Origin: Anisakis pegreffii | Taxonomy: Eukaryota > Nematoda > Chromadorea > Rhabditida > Anisakidae | Length of the DNA: 64,000 nucleotides | Reading direction: 5' to 3' | Assembly (NCBI GenBank): GCA_035041965.1 | Contig: JAPYMA010001442.1 | Location: 21,543-85,542, forward strand | Part shown: positions 34,858 through 49,249 of the stretch, in pieces | How positions within the stretch are numbered: the stretch's first letter is position 1 | How the letters are laid out: every line of letters starts with the position of its first letter | Position numbers and translations under genes: made by a program | Notes under the pieces: generated by a model | The model's database searches: none | Told to the model about the DNA's origin: nothing | What the model saw: the letters and a program-made list of their open reading frames with translations, nothing else

Positions 34858-37800
34858 CGTCGTAAGAGACACAACAAATCCAAAATTACTCCCTCATTGC
34901 CTTCTATTGGAGATGTGCTTACCAAAAATTCAGATATATTATGTTCCTCCGAATCAGAACCACATTCACTGATTGATGCTAATATAAGTGTCACATTTCA
35001 TAAGTTGCTGCCAAATTTCTCTGAATCATCGGATAGGTTGCATTATCGATCGACGAATAAATTTATGACCGCATCGAGAGTGAATGCGTTGGCGAAGCAA
35101 ACTTTTAGCATCAACGAATGTCTATTTAGGTTTCACTTCAGTTAAAGTAGCATCGCCTCTTATGCTTATGAATATCGAAGTTTTGTCACCGAGACCATTT
35201 TGAATAATGTTAAGCGCTAATGGCTTCTTATCTGACTGCTTCTATCGCTGAAATGATGCGCTTAAGATAGCAGAAAATAATGTGATCGCTTCAAGAATTG
35301 TTTCAGTTTGCCATCAACATGAGAGAGCACAATGAAGCAGCCACTGAAAAATGTTCAATCATGAACTGAAATAAACACCGGGTTTTTTTCAAAGAATTTT
35401 CACTCGATTCATCGAAAACCGAACGTTTCTCATTGGAATTCATGTCCGCGATAAAATGATAAAGTCTCAGCTTAATGACTCAAGCTATAGAGCTCACGTA
35501 GCTTCAACTCCGCTACAGTTTCAAGCCAAAAGTGGTACTGAGCGAAAAGAGTTATTCTGTTCATACAAGCAGCAATTCGCCCATTCGTGAACCAGCGATC
35601 CTTTCCATTAATAATTCATTTAGGATGTCCATCAAAAGACAAGGTGAATAAAACCCAAATGTTGATAAATTTGCAGGTATGTTTTACGGCCGAAAACGCA
35701 TGTATGTATTACCATCAAGACGGCATTTTCTTATCACGCATTGATGAGATTCATAAATAACTGTTTCAGTCAGTGAGCCGTTTGCTGTAGTAGTCATTTA
35801 TCTGCAGCAAAGGGCTCAAATTCATTCATGTCATCTCATGCGTTTCGCCGCTGTTCTTATGCTGTTCATGTGCACATTTGGTTGTTGTGTTTTTTGTGTT
35901 ATTGAATGAGGGAAATTATTGAATTTCATGCCAAACGAAGAGTGTATTATTGTGCAGACCGCGATTATTTTTCTTGTGCTTTCCTTCGTCTGCTTCAGAC
36001 AAAACAAACAATGAGAAATTGAATGGATTGGCAGTTAATGCGAATGCCTTAAAACGAAATTATCGCAAGTGCGGGTACTTTATGATACACATTATCTGAT
36101 CATTATTGTTACCATTATCGCAATCATCCTCTTGTTTATCATCATTTTCATCACTGCTGCTGTCTTATCGGAGCGTGATAAAATGTCATCAAACACAGCT
36201 ATTGAATTCTTCAACGGTGAGTTGGCTTTCCGCTAAATTCTTTGGTTTTGTCATTGATTATCTCCATCAGTTGGCTGGATATTCCTTGAGCTGAATTGCA
36301 ACTGAATCTATTTGTGAACAACGCTTTAATTACTCCGAACGAGGAATGCAGAGTGCAGTTGCGGTGCATTTGAAACGAGGTCTAGCATGCGATATGCAAC
36401 CGAAACGAGACAATGTACTCGTATGCGCAATAATCTGAATTAGTGCAAACGAACAACAATCGCTCGGTATCTTTTCGAATAATGGCACTATTGATGAAAA
36501 AATTGTTTCGCGTTGATGAGAACAAAAATTGTACTCATTCAGAGCATTTTATAATTAAAGTGCCTCTTGTGAGCTTAAGTTAGTGAAGAGGTTGTGAGGG
36601 AATGAGCAGAGAATTTTGCAATATTCGCGATTAAATTCATCACATTCATTCACAACGTTTGATATGTTGATCATATGCATCCATCCCTCTTCCCATATGT
36701 GCGCCCTCGTATCATTTCGCGACGGATGAATAAGCACTGCTCCCCTTATTTAAAACACTTTAAGCATTCCAGTTCTTCCGAATAGCAAAAAACATCGTTA
36801 TGTTATTTTGATTCTCAGTTAATTGAAAATGTCGCAATTGAAGTCTACCCGAAAAACAGAAACGTTGCGTTTCCTCAGCAAAAATTATATCTGAACTATG
36901 GAAGGTTACTTTCATGAGTTTCTCCGTAAATTGATGATATCTGGTGATAATTTGTCATGCAGTTTGTATTGTTACGATATTAATCACAAATGAAGATTAC
37001 TTAATTTTGCAACAACATTTAACAATTTTGAGATAAATTATCAACAGTAAATGATAATACTTCATTACCACATCAGCAGAACCAGTCAGAGCAACAGCAA
37101 AAGATCGTCGAGCAGAAATTGAAACCGAATCATTCTGTAAGTTTCTTTTTTTTTCTCAAAACTGTCTGGTTGTTTTTCCTCATTCTATTTTTAAATTCCT
37201 TTAGTGTTTGTGTGTTTCATTGTTGGAATGTTGAATTACTCTGTATAATTTTGCACTTCTCCCTTAGAAATATTACGGTAAATGTGAAAATATTGCAGTA
37301 AAATTATGAAAACGCACGAGTAGTCAGGCATAGGTTTATGTTCCTTGGATAATAGCAATTTCCTCTTTTTTCTGTTGATCATGTCGAATCGTTACTCGCA
37401 AATTATAGGAAAAAATCGTTTCAATTGAATTCATCGAATCATCCATCGTGTCGATTTTCACAACCATAAATTTTCGTTATCTTCCATAGAAATACCTCAT
37501 TTCGTGCCATTGATTTTCCAGTTTATTTATGCACTCATTGCATCGAAACGACGTTGTCTATTCATCGCACTCAACAACACCTCTCATTTTTGCATTCAGC
37601 TTATTCCTTTCCGACTTCATTTCCTCGAAACTCTCTCGTTCATCGTTCACTTCTGCCTTTCATCCATATACCATTCAAAACTACAATATATTTCGATCAT
37701 ACGTACTTGGTAACTAGCAAAATTTGTTGAGCATTCATGTGGGTTTATAACTCAATAAATATCAAATGAATATCTATCTACAGCTAACAAATTTTGACTC

Positions 37801-38389
37801 GATATATGATAGAAGAACTCATGGCGATTGGTGAGAATCCATAATAAAGACTTGAATTATTTATGGGTTCACTTATTCCTGCTGATATTCATACCCTACT
37901 TTCCATTAATGGCTGCATATATTTGCCGCACGCATACTATCTAGATGGGATTCTTCATCAGTCGTGGGCGAAGTCGCGAAAGCTTATATGTGTGAACATT
38001 CGAAAAATTCGTTTAATGGATTTCGCGACGGCTTTAGATTATGGATGAACAGTCGCAGGAAAGACGGAAATTTCATGCAGAATCCTGGCTCATTCAACAG
38101 ATCGTATGATTCGACAACTTTTTTACTTTCTTACGGAACAAAAATCCATTTCTTCACACATCAATCATACGAAGTCATTCTTCGTTTCGACGTATATTCA
38201 GAAGATTTTCAATCATTGAAGTTCATGTTTGCTTTTGCCTACGCAAACGACTGTCACAAATGTTTATCATTCATTGCGATGCAGCGATCCTTTAATGAAG
38301 TTTGCCATTCAGTCGTAAATCGTACCTCCTTTCTAATCAGTTTCACGAAACTTTGTGTGGAGTTTATTCGATTGATCATCATTAAATGA
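34858..38389 (+). CDS. Possible membrane protein gene, model unresolved
   Basis: Several coding-like plus-strand pieces are present. An exon of about 90 codons, 34858-35129, opens RRKRHNKSK and is Ser-rich. An exon at 35999-36073 follows a strong acceptor (GAKLNGLAV-like codons). The stretch 36089-36220 encodes about 20 strongly hydrophobic residues (IIAIILLFIIIFITAAVL) in one frame. Exon 37082-37136 has good sites, and a long ORF lies at about 37965-38389. The hydrophobic frame joins 37082-37136 and 37965 in consistent phase, as a type II membrane protein would. It does not join 35999-36073 in frame, where an intron with the same T-rich DNA as its acceptor tract fits instead. The family is unknown. 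These pieces may belong to one gene, two genes or none. Confidence 0.28.
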
Positions 38390-41024
38390 TGACGTCAACG
38401 CGTCAGTAAAACAAAACCAAGAAATTATATGCATAATAACGATTGCTTGGAATGAAAAGAGAAGATTGACGAGAATGAATAATTTCGCTGGAAAGGATAC
38501 TGGTGACGGTAACGTCCATAATCGGATGAAATATACACTTTCATTCATGCTCAGCCAATGTCTACTTTTTGGTTGATTCGATTTTGCGTTGATTACAGCA
38601 GATCTTTCCGCGTTAGATGAGTGCGAATACTCTTCAATCTGGCCATCTATGTATCCCCTAGAGTAAGTCGATTCCATGATATGGTGAAAACAATTCTTAA
38701 TTGTTGTTGAGTTGGACAATACCGCTCTCATCCTATCCGCTAAACTAAGCATTCACAATCGATGCAAAATCCCTGTTCGTATGGAATTTCAATTGTTTGA
38801 AGGAAACGTTAGTAACTGAAACTGAACAACTGAGTGTGTCTCGTTAGCTTAACGATGATTGATGTATTGTTTTGTGAGGTACATTCCGTAGATGACGTGT
38901 TTTTTTTGAGTGAACACGAAGAAATCACATCAATTTTGAAGTTAATCCACTTCAGTGGATCAGTTCCGAATGCCAAATCAATATATGTATCAGTTATCCT
39001 TTTCACCATTGAACAACCAGCAACAACGATACGCACAAGCACTTATGTTTTAGCTAATCCAACGTCCAGTTATAAATTAGATCTCATCGTCGAATAATCT
39101 CTGGATTATGTATTTCTGTCACAAACATATTCCAAATTCTCATGGATTTTCCCTTCTTTGCTTTTCTTTTGTTGTCAGTTTTGCTTTTTCGATCACCATC
39201 ATTCCGCAACCTTTTTCTCTACTGTGATGTCAGTCATTTGGCTTCTAGAGATTTCCTTTCAGAAAAATATTCCATTCATGTTGTTGAATTCCAAGGTAAT
39301 CGTTGCTTACTTGTATGCTTGCTTACTTTTGTTTGATTACGGCACTTTGCTTAAAGAATGCAAATGGCTTAGCACAAGCCATTCACGATTCCGTTTTTAC
39401 ATCCGTTTCTACTGAATATTTCCATCAATATCGCTCGTTACCTTCACCATACCAGTCTCCATAAGATTCCTCCATCAGTCAAATATTGTACTAATAATTT
39501 CTCTAGATTTCGAAGATTCGTAGGTGCATCACTTAATTGAATCCATTCTTTAATATCTTCAACTTTCTCTGAACTTACTCAGACAAAATTGCGATAATCA
39601 TTGAACTGTGTGACGAGCAACGAGGCGGATGATTGATAATGACGATAAAGTATTGAAATTGATAGGAATGAGTAGATGTAAGCATGACGTTTTATGTCAT
39701 CAACTCGTGACATGTATGCATTCATCACGGATGATTACAGCCTCGAGGGCTTCTGAAACCTTTATGACGTCAGAAGTAATTTGAATCAACTCGAATGAAT
39801 CTGGTAAAAAGTGGGATGAGACATATTAAGTGTCAGTTGATTGCAGTATCACCATCTCAACGAAGTGCTTCTAACGTTTATTCTGACGTTGCAGTTCGTT
39901 CGTGCGTTCAGTAGCTTCTCTCTCCGAAACTCATTCAATTATCGACACTATTCTACGCTTTTCGCCTGTGAGGCCATCATATAGCAAGAATTGTAATAAT
40001 GCAAATGTATTTTTTGTTGAATAGACGATTTCGTAGCAGTTATCCATTGATAATTAGATTTACAAATCTAGCTGGATGATTTTCGAAAAATGGACGAAAT
40101 ATAAACGAGATTATCGTTCACAATATGGCAACATCAGCTTTTAGAATGGGTTGCATTTGCACATGACGAATACGAGCTGTTCGAGGATAGAATGTTCAAA
40201 GATTAACTTATTCGTGAAATTCGAGCGAAAACAAATTGAAAACTTCTAACTGGAACACAATATTGCCGAGTTATATCATATTACTTGCTTCTCAGAAATT
40301 CTCCCCACTTCCAAGTGCTTTTCAATTGTTTTTAACTGATTGTTCGACTCTCTTGTTCAAGGAATATGTCATAACGTTGTAATTATTGTTGCTGAATAGA
40401 AGATATTGCTGATAGTATGAATTCATTGGGACGCTGGAAGAATGTCGGAGAGGAGGAATTAAGGAAGAAGTTGTTTTGCGAGACTGTAAGGAGAAGGGAA
40501 AAGAAAAGTGTGGAATCGATGATGAGAGGAGAAGGGAGACGACAAGCATATGATCGACCTGGTGATGGTTTTGATGACGGACGAAGGGGAATATATCAAC
40601 GAAAAACTGCTGATTCGACGACGACTGTAAAAAATTGCTGATGGAGCAAAAGTGAAATGGACTTAATTATTTTGAGGGTTTATATAGTGGATTTTGTTTA
40701 TGACAAGGAAGGCAGTTTCTCATAATGAAAAGAAAGTGAAAGAATTGTAAGACAACTCAATGTATTGCGATTGTAAATAATTAGGATTTTGCACATTTTT
40801 GGTGTATAAATCTCAATCAGTGACAATATATAACAATATAAACAATGGGAATATTGTGTTTCTTGATCGCAACAGAAGTCGTTTGCTCATGCCATCGTAT
40901 CACTTGAAAATGTGTTCAAATTATCTTCGAATTCGATAATTGCAGACAAAGCATTTCGCAGCACCGATTATAATCGTGATTCGTAATTGATGGTTAGGTG
41001 TTGCTTCAAGGAGTACTCCTATGA
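38390..41024. other. Intergenic, unassigned minus-strand ORFs
   Basis: Minus-strand ORFs at 38333-38752 (139 codons) and 38809-39042 (about 75 codons) look partly coding, with splice-like edges, but they show no motif and were not joined. A plus-strand 74-codon ORF at 40417-40641 is Arg/Glu-rich and purine-rich. The last 300 bases before 41025 may hold the CCDC92 5' UTR. Confidence 0.4.
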
Positions 41025-44000
41025 ATGAAACGTCGTTATTGCACAAGAAGACAATTTCAGGGTAATAATACGACGAGTTGTGATATTCAATGTTTGATCG
41101 AAGAGATCTGTAAGAATCGAATATCAGCAGCGATCGAAGAGAGAGACGATCTGTGGCGACGTCACGAAAAAGCGCAGATAGCATTCTTACAGAAAGAAAA
41201 CGCTTCGATGCTTACTGGATTACATACGGAAATTGAACGCCTTCATCATGAGCTCAGAGGTAAGTATGTCCTTATCTTCACATGGATTGCTTATATGCAA
41301 TTTATCGGGTAGTTTTGTTGAACATCATCACTCAATTGATTGCAGCAAGTGAAAGATCACAAAAATAAATCTGTTCAGATTTTCGTGTAAGCAGTTGCCT
41401 AAGAATGTCAATTGCAAAACACGATCATCGCTAATGAGCCAATTTTTCAGTCACTGTTAACTTCCCCATCTTATCCACAGTCTCTCTAAGCAACCAATAT
41501 CATCGATCAACTTTCAAAAAACATTCAATGATAATTCAGAAATTAGCTGTTTCCTAAAGGTGTTGTTCGCAGAATTTCGCCACTCAGACTAGTGGGATGC
41601 TCATTTTTTGCTCTCTTGACGCTTTCTTTGCTCTTCGACAGAAATATAATTGGGAGTTGGTTGATTACAATTCTGAGATAAACATCATCGTTATCAACGA
41701 AACACATCAGAAATGTGACAGATCGAAAGACTCTGGTAATTAACATGCCTACCAGACTGATGAACATGCTGATTCAGCGTATGGCCAGAGCAATCGTTCG
41801 GTTCACTCTCGAACTCTTGAAACGTATGCACAACTCGTTTCTCAGTAAATTGGGATGTTTTCAGTGATATCTTTCTGCGTATAACCTCACAAGGTTCTAT
41901 CAAAAATGAAGAGTTCGTTCGCACTCAACAAAAATCCATTATCTGCTCTATACTTCTTTACTTGGCGTGAGTGTGAAAGCATGAGAGCTTAGCGAATATA
42001 GGTTTTCATATGAATATACACGTATCCATCCGTATCCTCAACTCACATATCAATACCCTATTGATTTGCCTATTCTGTGCAAATTTTCTAGAAATAGAGA
42101 GTAGTTTTGGAGAGTTCAGATGCTAAATATGTTTGATAGAAGTAATATTGAATCGTTCTTTGTGAGGAGAAAGTATGAATAAATTATTCAGACTGCATTT
42201 TCCAATCATGCCAAGATGTTAGTTCCAGCATTATCTTCATTGCTAGGCAACCGTGCTTCTTGCTTATATTTGTTATGAAATTTCCGTTTATGAAAATCAG
42301 TGAAGCCGTTCATAATCATTCGTTACGAATAAGACATTGGTTACATTGGTTCGGAGATAAGTTACTCACAATTAGACTTGCTTTAACAGGTGGTCGCTAT
42401 GCCTCCGAAATTTTGATACTTGATCGACGTTCGATATTTTCATCGCTTTCTCTCATTAAGTGCTGCCTGATTCGAACGATTGGGCACGTCTGAAACTGCA
42501 ACGAGATATCATCAAATGATGAATTTTCTTATTACGTTGATTATCTTGAAGTGTGAATGTTGTGCTGTTATCATAAGAAGTCGATAGAAGCGCTACCGCT
42601 ACAACATCAGTTTATCTATGTTGTTGAAAGCATCGTCTGAGTTTGCTTATCGGAAGCTGTTCCATCCGACAGCATGTCGTGGATTGGACCAGCAATTAAT
42701 TTCTGGTGTTGTTGACTGTATGCAATAGCTGTTGCGACGGATGCAATAACCAACTATTTCATGTGTCTTCAGTTGTGGAAACAATCGAAAATTCTGATCT
42801 CTGTTATTGCTTCATTATGCTGGACAATATTACTTTCGTATGCCGCAATTGAGCATCGTTGAGAATCAAATTACTTCATGTTAACATAATGAATGAATAT
42901 GATGATGAACACGGCTTAATGAGTGTGAGCAATATCTTCTTAATGTCATACTTTAATCAGTCATGTTCTTCTTTGCGCACTCTTCGAGCGTTTTGATTAT
43001 TCGCAGATCAAAGTGACTATCCACGCTGATACGGTTCGTCTCATCTCATCCAATCTCATCTTCAGATTGATGACCTTCTTTATTTGTGGTTATTTGTTCC
43101 ATGCCAATGCATCACAGCCGTCCATCTCAACGAGAATGCCGAAATCACTGCAATAAAATAAACGAGTGAACACATGTAGGAATATGGTTAATCTGTAGAC
43201 TCGATGAACTCTGTTCTTGTGAAAAGAAAACGGCTTTTCCCATATTTTTCTTCATTCCATTTGGGAATTCTCTGCGCAGTTTCTGTTTCAGAAATTTGCT
43301 CATTTATATACTCAGTGATATATAGTCGATGAAAAGTATCGAACTTACTCAGTATCAGTCAGTTCTTGCCATCAACACACCTCCCTGTCTGTGCTCCTTT
43401 TTGCCTATTCTCAGACTATAACTATGAGAATGTCTTGCTTTATTCCTCGCTCTTGGTAAACTTGTCTAGCCTCCTGAATAATACCTCGTTTTGTGTTTCT
43501 TAATGCACCTGCTTCTGGCTAACGAGTACTTCTCATGACTACATTTCACTCGCATGAGAAAGCATGACGTGATGTCTAATTGAAATGTTAATTTCGAAAA
43601 ATGAGGAGTGTCCTATACGGTATTTTACATTTTCATATGAGAACTAATAACTAATGAACGTCACTTACCGACAATTCCATTCTAGCTCGCAATTAGTCGG
43701 TATTTGGAGTTGATAGTAAGAAATGTCAAATCTCTGAGTTCGTGGAATTTCGTTCATTCTTTTGAATTTAATCAAAACTCCTTTGATTTATAATGTTCTT
43801 TATGTATTTTTCAGTCTTCAGTAGAACGAGATTATGAAATATTAAAGAGAAGTGATTTAAGAGAATTCTGAATTTTAATTTCATCTAACCGGATTCTTCT
43901 ACAATAATACAGAGTGCCAACTGCTAGCTAGTTAGTTAATGTTCTATTGCCGTTACGATCATGTGGTCAACTCCATTTACAGTTGGATCATAGTTTTTGA

Positions 44001-47000
44001 GAATTTCTCAACGTTATCAGATCAATAATTGATGAAGTTAATCTTATCAAAATTTATCTTATCTATTTCAGACGCTCATCGTCAGCTCTACGTTGAAGAA
44101 AAGGACACTGAAACAAGTCAACTGGAAGAAGAGAACGCAATTCTGCGTCAGAGGTGCGAATATAGTCAACAATTTTTCGTGGGTTCAGCTCAAGCATCGA
44201 ACCACTAGATCTTTGCTGTAGTGCTTAAAAGAATGTTCTAAAGATGTTTTGCAAATATACCTCTGCATCATTTGAAGATGTTTTGATTGTTTTTTTTGCA
44301 TATTTTCTACCCAACAGAACATTTCATATTTCGCATTTTTTTATTTTATTAAAAATTAACAGCGTTTAATCAAATCAACAATCAATTCTATCACAAGTTG
44401 TTGGGACAAACAAAGTGACCGTTACTGCAAACGGGTGAGCCTAATGAAAGTGCATGAAATTTTCCCAGTTACTTTTCCATTCGTTGAAGGCACCTAAGCC
44501 GAGGAACTTGTCCTAGGCCTAGTGTTCTGATCCATTCATGAAGTACACATCGGGCAAGACTGCACTAAAATTATCGAACATAACATCATCTTTTCTTCGT
44601 TCGATGGTTCATCGATGGATTCATTTTAACGGAACTACCTAGGACTGTGGGAAAATTATGCTTACAATTAAGGAAAAGCTGCATACTTGCGTTCAGCCGA
44701 TCTCATGCATTTATGTAGTTTTAAGCTAATCGAGTGTTTCGAGACATCAACTTTCATATTTTTATTTTGACGTATTTATTTAGTTATCCCAATGAGTGCA
44801 CATTAAACTTGCAGAGAGTATCGAATTCCAATTTGATCTTAATCGAAATGTTTAATTAGTCAGCAAATTCGTCGGTTTCTTCATATTCCCTTGAGATATT
44901 GTTATGTTGAATGCCTTCACCACATCACCATCATAAGCATTCATTGTCACTGAGTACGGTAAATGCCTCATTATAGTGTTATTCATATGCTCTAGTCTAT
45001 CTTCTTTTAGTGCTCTCTTCTTTTTGCTAGATCAGTTCAAATGTTTCGAGGCAGTGTAATTGGATTTGCATTTATCTTCTGGATGCTTTCTCGGAATCAC
45101 GAGAGTACTTTCAGATTAGCCGAAACGGAGCGCAATAATGAGGAGTTGTCGAGAAAGTTGGACGAAACTCACCGACAATCCTTACTCATGGAACAACAGC
45201 TAACGAATGCCATAAATATCTTCAAAAACCAACTTGCATATCAGGTTCACTACTCATAGTGTTCATTCGTGGTGAGACGTCTCCACTGCATTGTCTAAAG
45301 CATTTTCTTCTCGCAAACGGCCTGAAAATGTTATCAACTTCACGACAAACCGAACTCATACTGAATATTCCATAAGGATGAGCTGATATTGTCACGTTTT
45401 TCATGCGACCTCTTCAAAAGTTTCATACCTCAGTATATCATTACCACATCTTCATCATTGAATCGAATAACCTCCTGTAATTATGCTTGTTCATTCGTGA
45501 TAAGACAGACGTCTCCACTGAACGCATTAGTTCCAATGGATTTGGGCAAGCAAATAGTGAATTTTTTCTTAGTTTTGATCTCATCAGATATATTTCACTT
45601 TGAATATCATTTGGGCTGAAAAAAGAAACTCATTCTGATGAAAGAAACTTTTCAATTGCAGGGTAACAAAATCAGACAACTTACTGAAGAAGTGCGTGAA
45701 CGGACGGCTACAATTTCTCAATTGATGACAGAGGTATGCTACTTTCTATGTTTCGTCATCAGATCTGAAGGTCAAGCCGGTTCGTGCCCGGCTCGTGGCA
45801 CCATTTAATTACTCATAATAATCATCTCACATAGCAATCGTTAGACATAATAATGGAATTATCGCAAAATAATATGGTAACAAGTCCTACATCACAATAA
45901 AAGACCAAATTAACATATTATTGAACGAAAGAATATAATTAAGAAATTAAATCGTGACTCCAGTCACGACACAAACATTCACGCAATACCCATACAATAA
46001 GACTCTTCTGCTGTGAATTGAGAGGCTCCCATTTCACGATAATGAGCATTAAAGATAAGACATTCTGTGGCCAGCATGTGTGATGAGATAGATGCAGGCG
46101 CAGACAGTCATGACTCATGCTTTTCTCCTGTATTTGTCGATAAACGAAATTTTGCAGTTACGATTCGGTTCAGCGAGTGATCTGGCTTGTAATCGGAATC
46201 ATTGTATTGTGCATGCGAACTCGAATGCAAATGTGGATTATTCGTTCTACGTGACGAAATCAAATCAGCGACGTGTATCTTCATCAGACTCTTCTGATAA
46301 TAACGTCGTCTCAAGATGTCATCTTGTTCGCAGTGTTTCAGTGACATATCCTGGTGGACGACCAAATGTTATCACACAAAGATATAAACACCCTCCAGGA
46401 AAGTTAGTCTTTGCTCTTTTCATTTGATGTTGATGATTACTAGTAAAGTTGACATCGTAAAAATGCTAACAATGCTCAGAAGAACATAACGTTAAGCTGA
46501 TTAACGGCTCATTGCTCATGAAACCTAATTATGTGTTATTTGCAATTGTAAAGTTACTCTGAAAATTATCGTTTGAAAAAGGAGATGGAGGGAGGGGCAA
46601 GAGAGCTCAAGGCACTAGTAATAATTCGGCGATCATCGCTATGTTTATTGGCATCTTATAATTCTATTCCAATTCATCAAGTCAGAGCGATTCGTTGTTC
46701 ACATGCACATTCACTTATAAATCAGCGAAGTGATAAAATTTGCTTTCAATATTCTGATAAATCTGGATTTGATATTGTTTATCACCTTGGTGGTGGATAA
46801 GCACTGGTCAGTGGTGAGTGCTACGATAGTTTCAGCCCACGTTCGCATCACTTGCCGTGTCTCTACTCACGATGGCAAAGTTTCTCGGTTGGAGGATGCA
46901 ATAATATCGAGAAACCGCGCAAATTCAACAGTACACCAATTGAGCGAATGTCTTTGACGAGATCATTGAATGAGAGCGATCGAGCGTCGACGAGCAATGC

Positions 47001-47025
47001 GGAGAGTAGCACGTCAAATAAATGA
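41025..47025 (+). CDS. CCDC92: CCDC92-like coiled-coil protein
   Basis: Human CCDC92 is a coiled-coil protein reported at centrioles and cilia. Its molecular role is poorly known. Six exons fit in phase: 41025-41259, 44072-44153, 45115-45244, 45662-45733, 46158-46402 and 46836-47025, about 317 residues (human 331). The family signature is EKAQIAFLQKENASMLTGLH followed by TEIERLHHEL, close to the human LLFLQREHASTLKGLHSEI. Helices ERNNEELSRKLDE and GNKIRQLTEEVRERTATISQ parallel the human second coil. The C-terminal part is Ser/Arg-rich and looks disordered. Intron 1 is about 2.8 kb. The start is uncertain: TTTCAG at 41036-41041 could be an acceptor, which would make the true start lie further upstream. 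Confidence 0.87.
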
Positions 47026-47838
47026 ATTAAACATTTCATTTTTATTTGCAATCTTTCAAATTTGTTCTCATCATCACGCTTTACTCTCAGTCAACTTCAA
47101 TTCCGCCTTTAGGATCACTTATTAAGGTTTTCGTGAAAATAAATTATGCAATTATTTTCCAGTGATCCTCGGTGAAATTCGGCAACCGTGGATCACATAC
47201 AAATACGCAAGGAATGTGTAATTACTTTATGAATTCACTGAATGAATTCGTTGGATTGAGAGTGAATCGGTGATGTGATACTTCATTCTATACGTGTATA
47301 TATCAGTCATATTCCTCTGTCTATCGTGTTCAATAAAATATTTTTGAGTTTCGTTTGTCTGATGTTGAATATCCATTCGATATGAAGAAATTTTGTCGGA
47401 TCAATAACGAATTTAGCTCGAAACTGTACGGCGGTTATGTTTTAGAAATTCGAATAGAGCAAATATCAGCATGCTCGAAATATGAGTGCTCATAGTGTGG
47501 TTTTCTGTGAGAAGAAAAGAATTTTAAATGATAGGGATTCTTCTGATGGAACAATATTTTCTCAGTCAAAATATTCCTTCAAACCCTTCTAGAAAGCTTC
47601 AAGAGATAAACGAAGGGTAGATATGCTGGCGATAGAATCAACTGTAAGATGTATCAATAAGTCAAAGGACTTATGCAAAATAATTTTAATTTGTTGAAAA
47701 TAATTGAAAATCTGGGAAATTGTTTGTGATTAACAGAAAGAAGGTGAAAAATGAGGCATTGAGCATCTCTTCTGATTTCGAGCTGAATCGTATGTGAATT
47801 ATCGATGTGCCTTAGTATGTGCCCGGATCGATTGGCTA
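47026..47838. other. Convergent 3' UTRs, nothing else seen
   Basis: AT-rich DNA between the CCDC92 stop and the stop of the minus-strand cysteine-rich gene, with AATAAA near 47333. No exon or repeat is supported. Confidence 0.6.
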
Positions 47839-49249
47839 CTAACAAGAGGAATTGTGTAGCTGTCGTCGGTGCCGTCGTCCGTATACTGGAGCCATATGTT
47901 GATCAATCCTTGGAATGCAGCGACTGAAGCCTCGCTCGTCGATCTCGGGATCTGGATACGCAAAATCTGGACACTTACTCCCTGAAAACATCATAGTGGT
48001 GTGTTTGAGTGGACACTTTCTGATCAACAACACAAGATATAATGATTGTTCTTTAGTGATTGATGCTGATTTATTGAAAATGATCAACAAAAGATAAAAC
48101 GGTGTGGAGAACTCCTGCATGAATGTGGAGTATTGTTATCATGGGAAATAGAGCCGAGGAAAATGCAACAAAATTCTGGAGAATATTAACAAATAAAATT
48201 GAAGGAATCTGATGTGAAGTAATGTGAAATAATGGTTTAACTGACAGCATTTGCTGAACATGAAATGTAGTCCTCGTTCACACATGCATCGTGAAGGCTT
48301 TAATTGCTTATCGCAAAACGTCGACTCACATGCACGCTTACACTGTTCATCAATTATGCAGCCAGTTCGATTCGGTTTAAGTGCTGAAACTATTTTTGAT
48401 GAGTGCATCTCATTTCGCAGTACACAGAGTGCACTTTTTCAACGATTCATTGTCGTTACATTGAAATGGTTTGATTTTTACTTGGCTTCAACACCTACCC
48501 AATATGAAAAATCACACTCAAAAGATCAGCGAATAAAAATGAGATTCGAGACTGATTATGGAAATATCAGGGAACATGATACCCTTAAGACAGCATCCAG
48601 GTTCGGTCAGTGTAGCTTGAAAACAACTTCTGCCTGGTTTGCAGTCTGAAGTTGTCATGCAATCTGCAAAGTATTCATTTCGTTCGAAGATTGCCCTCTG
48701 TACTCAAAGAACGATTAAGTTAGGATGAAGATACGCAATTAAAAGCAACTAACTGCATGTCATTGCTCTAGAGCATTGTTTAGCATAGGGTGTAAATCAC
48801 TCTCTGAGGGGTAATTTGGTGGTATATGGTGGTATCTGAGGAGAATTTTCATCCCAAATAATTAATTTCCATCACAATACGGAGGAATTTCTGGGTCTGT
48901 TTCCGATTTAATGCTGATGTTATATGGGGAGACAATAAAATGGTGTACGGGGGGAGGGAGTAGTTAATGACGGACGGCCTGTTAGACCATCGAAGGAGGT
49001 AATGGAACTTTCAAGCGAGAGAAAACTGATCTGCAGCAAAATAAACTGACCTGCTGTGCATTCCGGTATTGACGATTTCTTTCTCTCTTCCTCTGGGCCA
49101 ATTTGATACCAAGGTCCTTCTGGTGCACACTTCACCAATATCAGAAGGCTCGCTAGAGTTAGGACGGAGATTTGAAGTTTTGTTGAAAATGGTAACATTT
49201 CTTCGAATAACATTTTCATTCGACAGAATAAGGGTACTGTTTTAAACAA
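47839..49249 (-). CDS. Secreted cysteine-rich protein, unknown family
   Basis: Three exons fit in phase: 49051-49249, 48246-48383 and 47839-47981, giving 142-159 residues depending on the start. The Met at 49198 gives the cleanest signal peptide (LQISVLTLASLLILVKC, cut before APEGPW). The mature part is acidic, then exon 2 holds a compact cysteine block: C-x5-C-x3-C-x4-C-x8-C-x-C (from GCIIDEQC to CMCERG). The CxxxC...CxC spacing is that of CS-alpha-beta (defensin-like) folds, though the usual GxC is missing. Two more Cys follow across the exon join (SKCWSKCPDF), so an EGF-like or other disulfide fold is possible. Exon 3 ends with a dibasic APVYGRRHRRQ before the C-terminus, a possible furin site with an amidation-type glycine. 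Expected to act outside the cell; function unknown. Confidence 0.75.

Noticed and set aside
40417..40641. Small Arg/Glu-rich ORF
   Set aside because: Open because the DNA is purine-rich. No splice context or recognised domain, so it is only mentioned in the gap entry.
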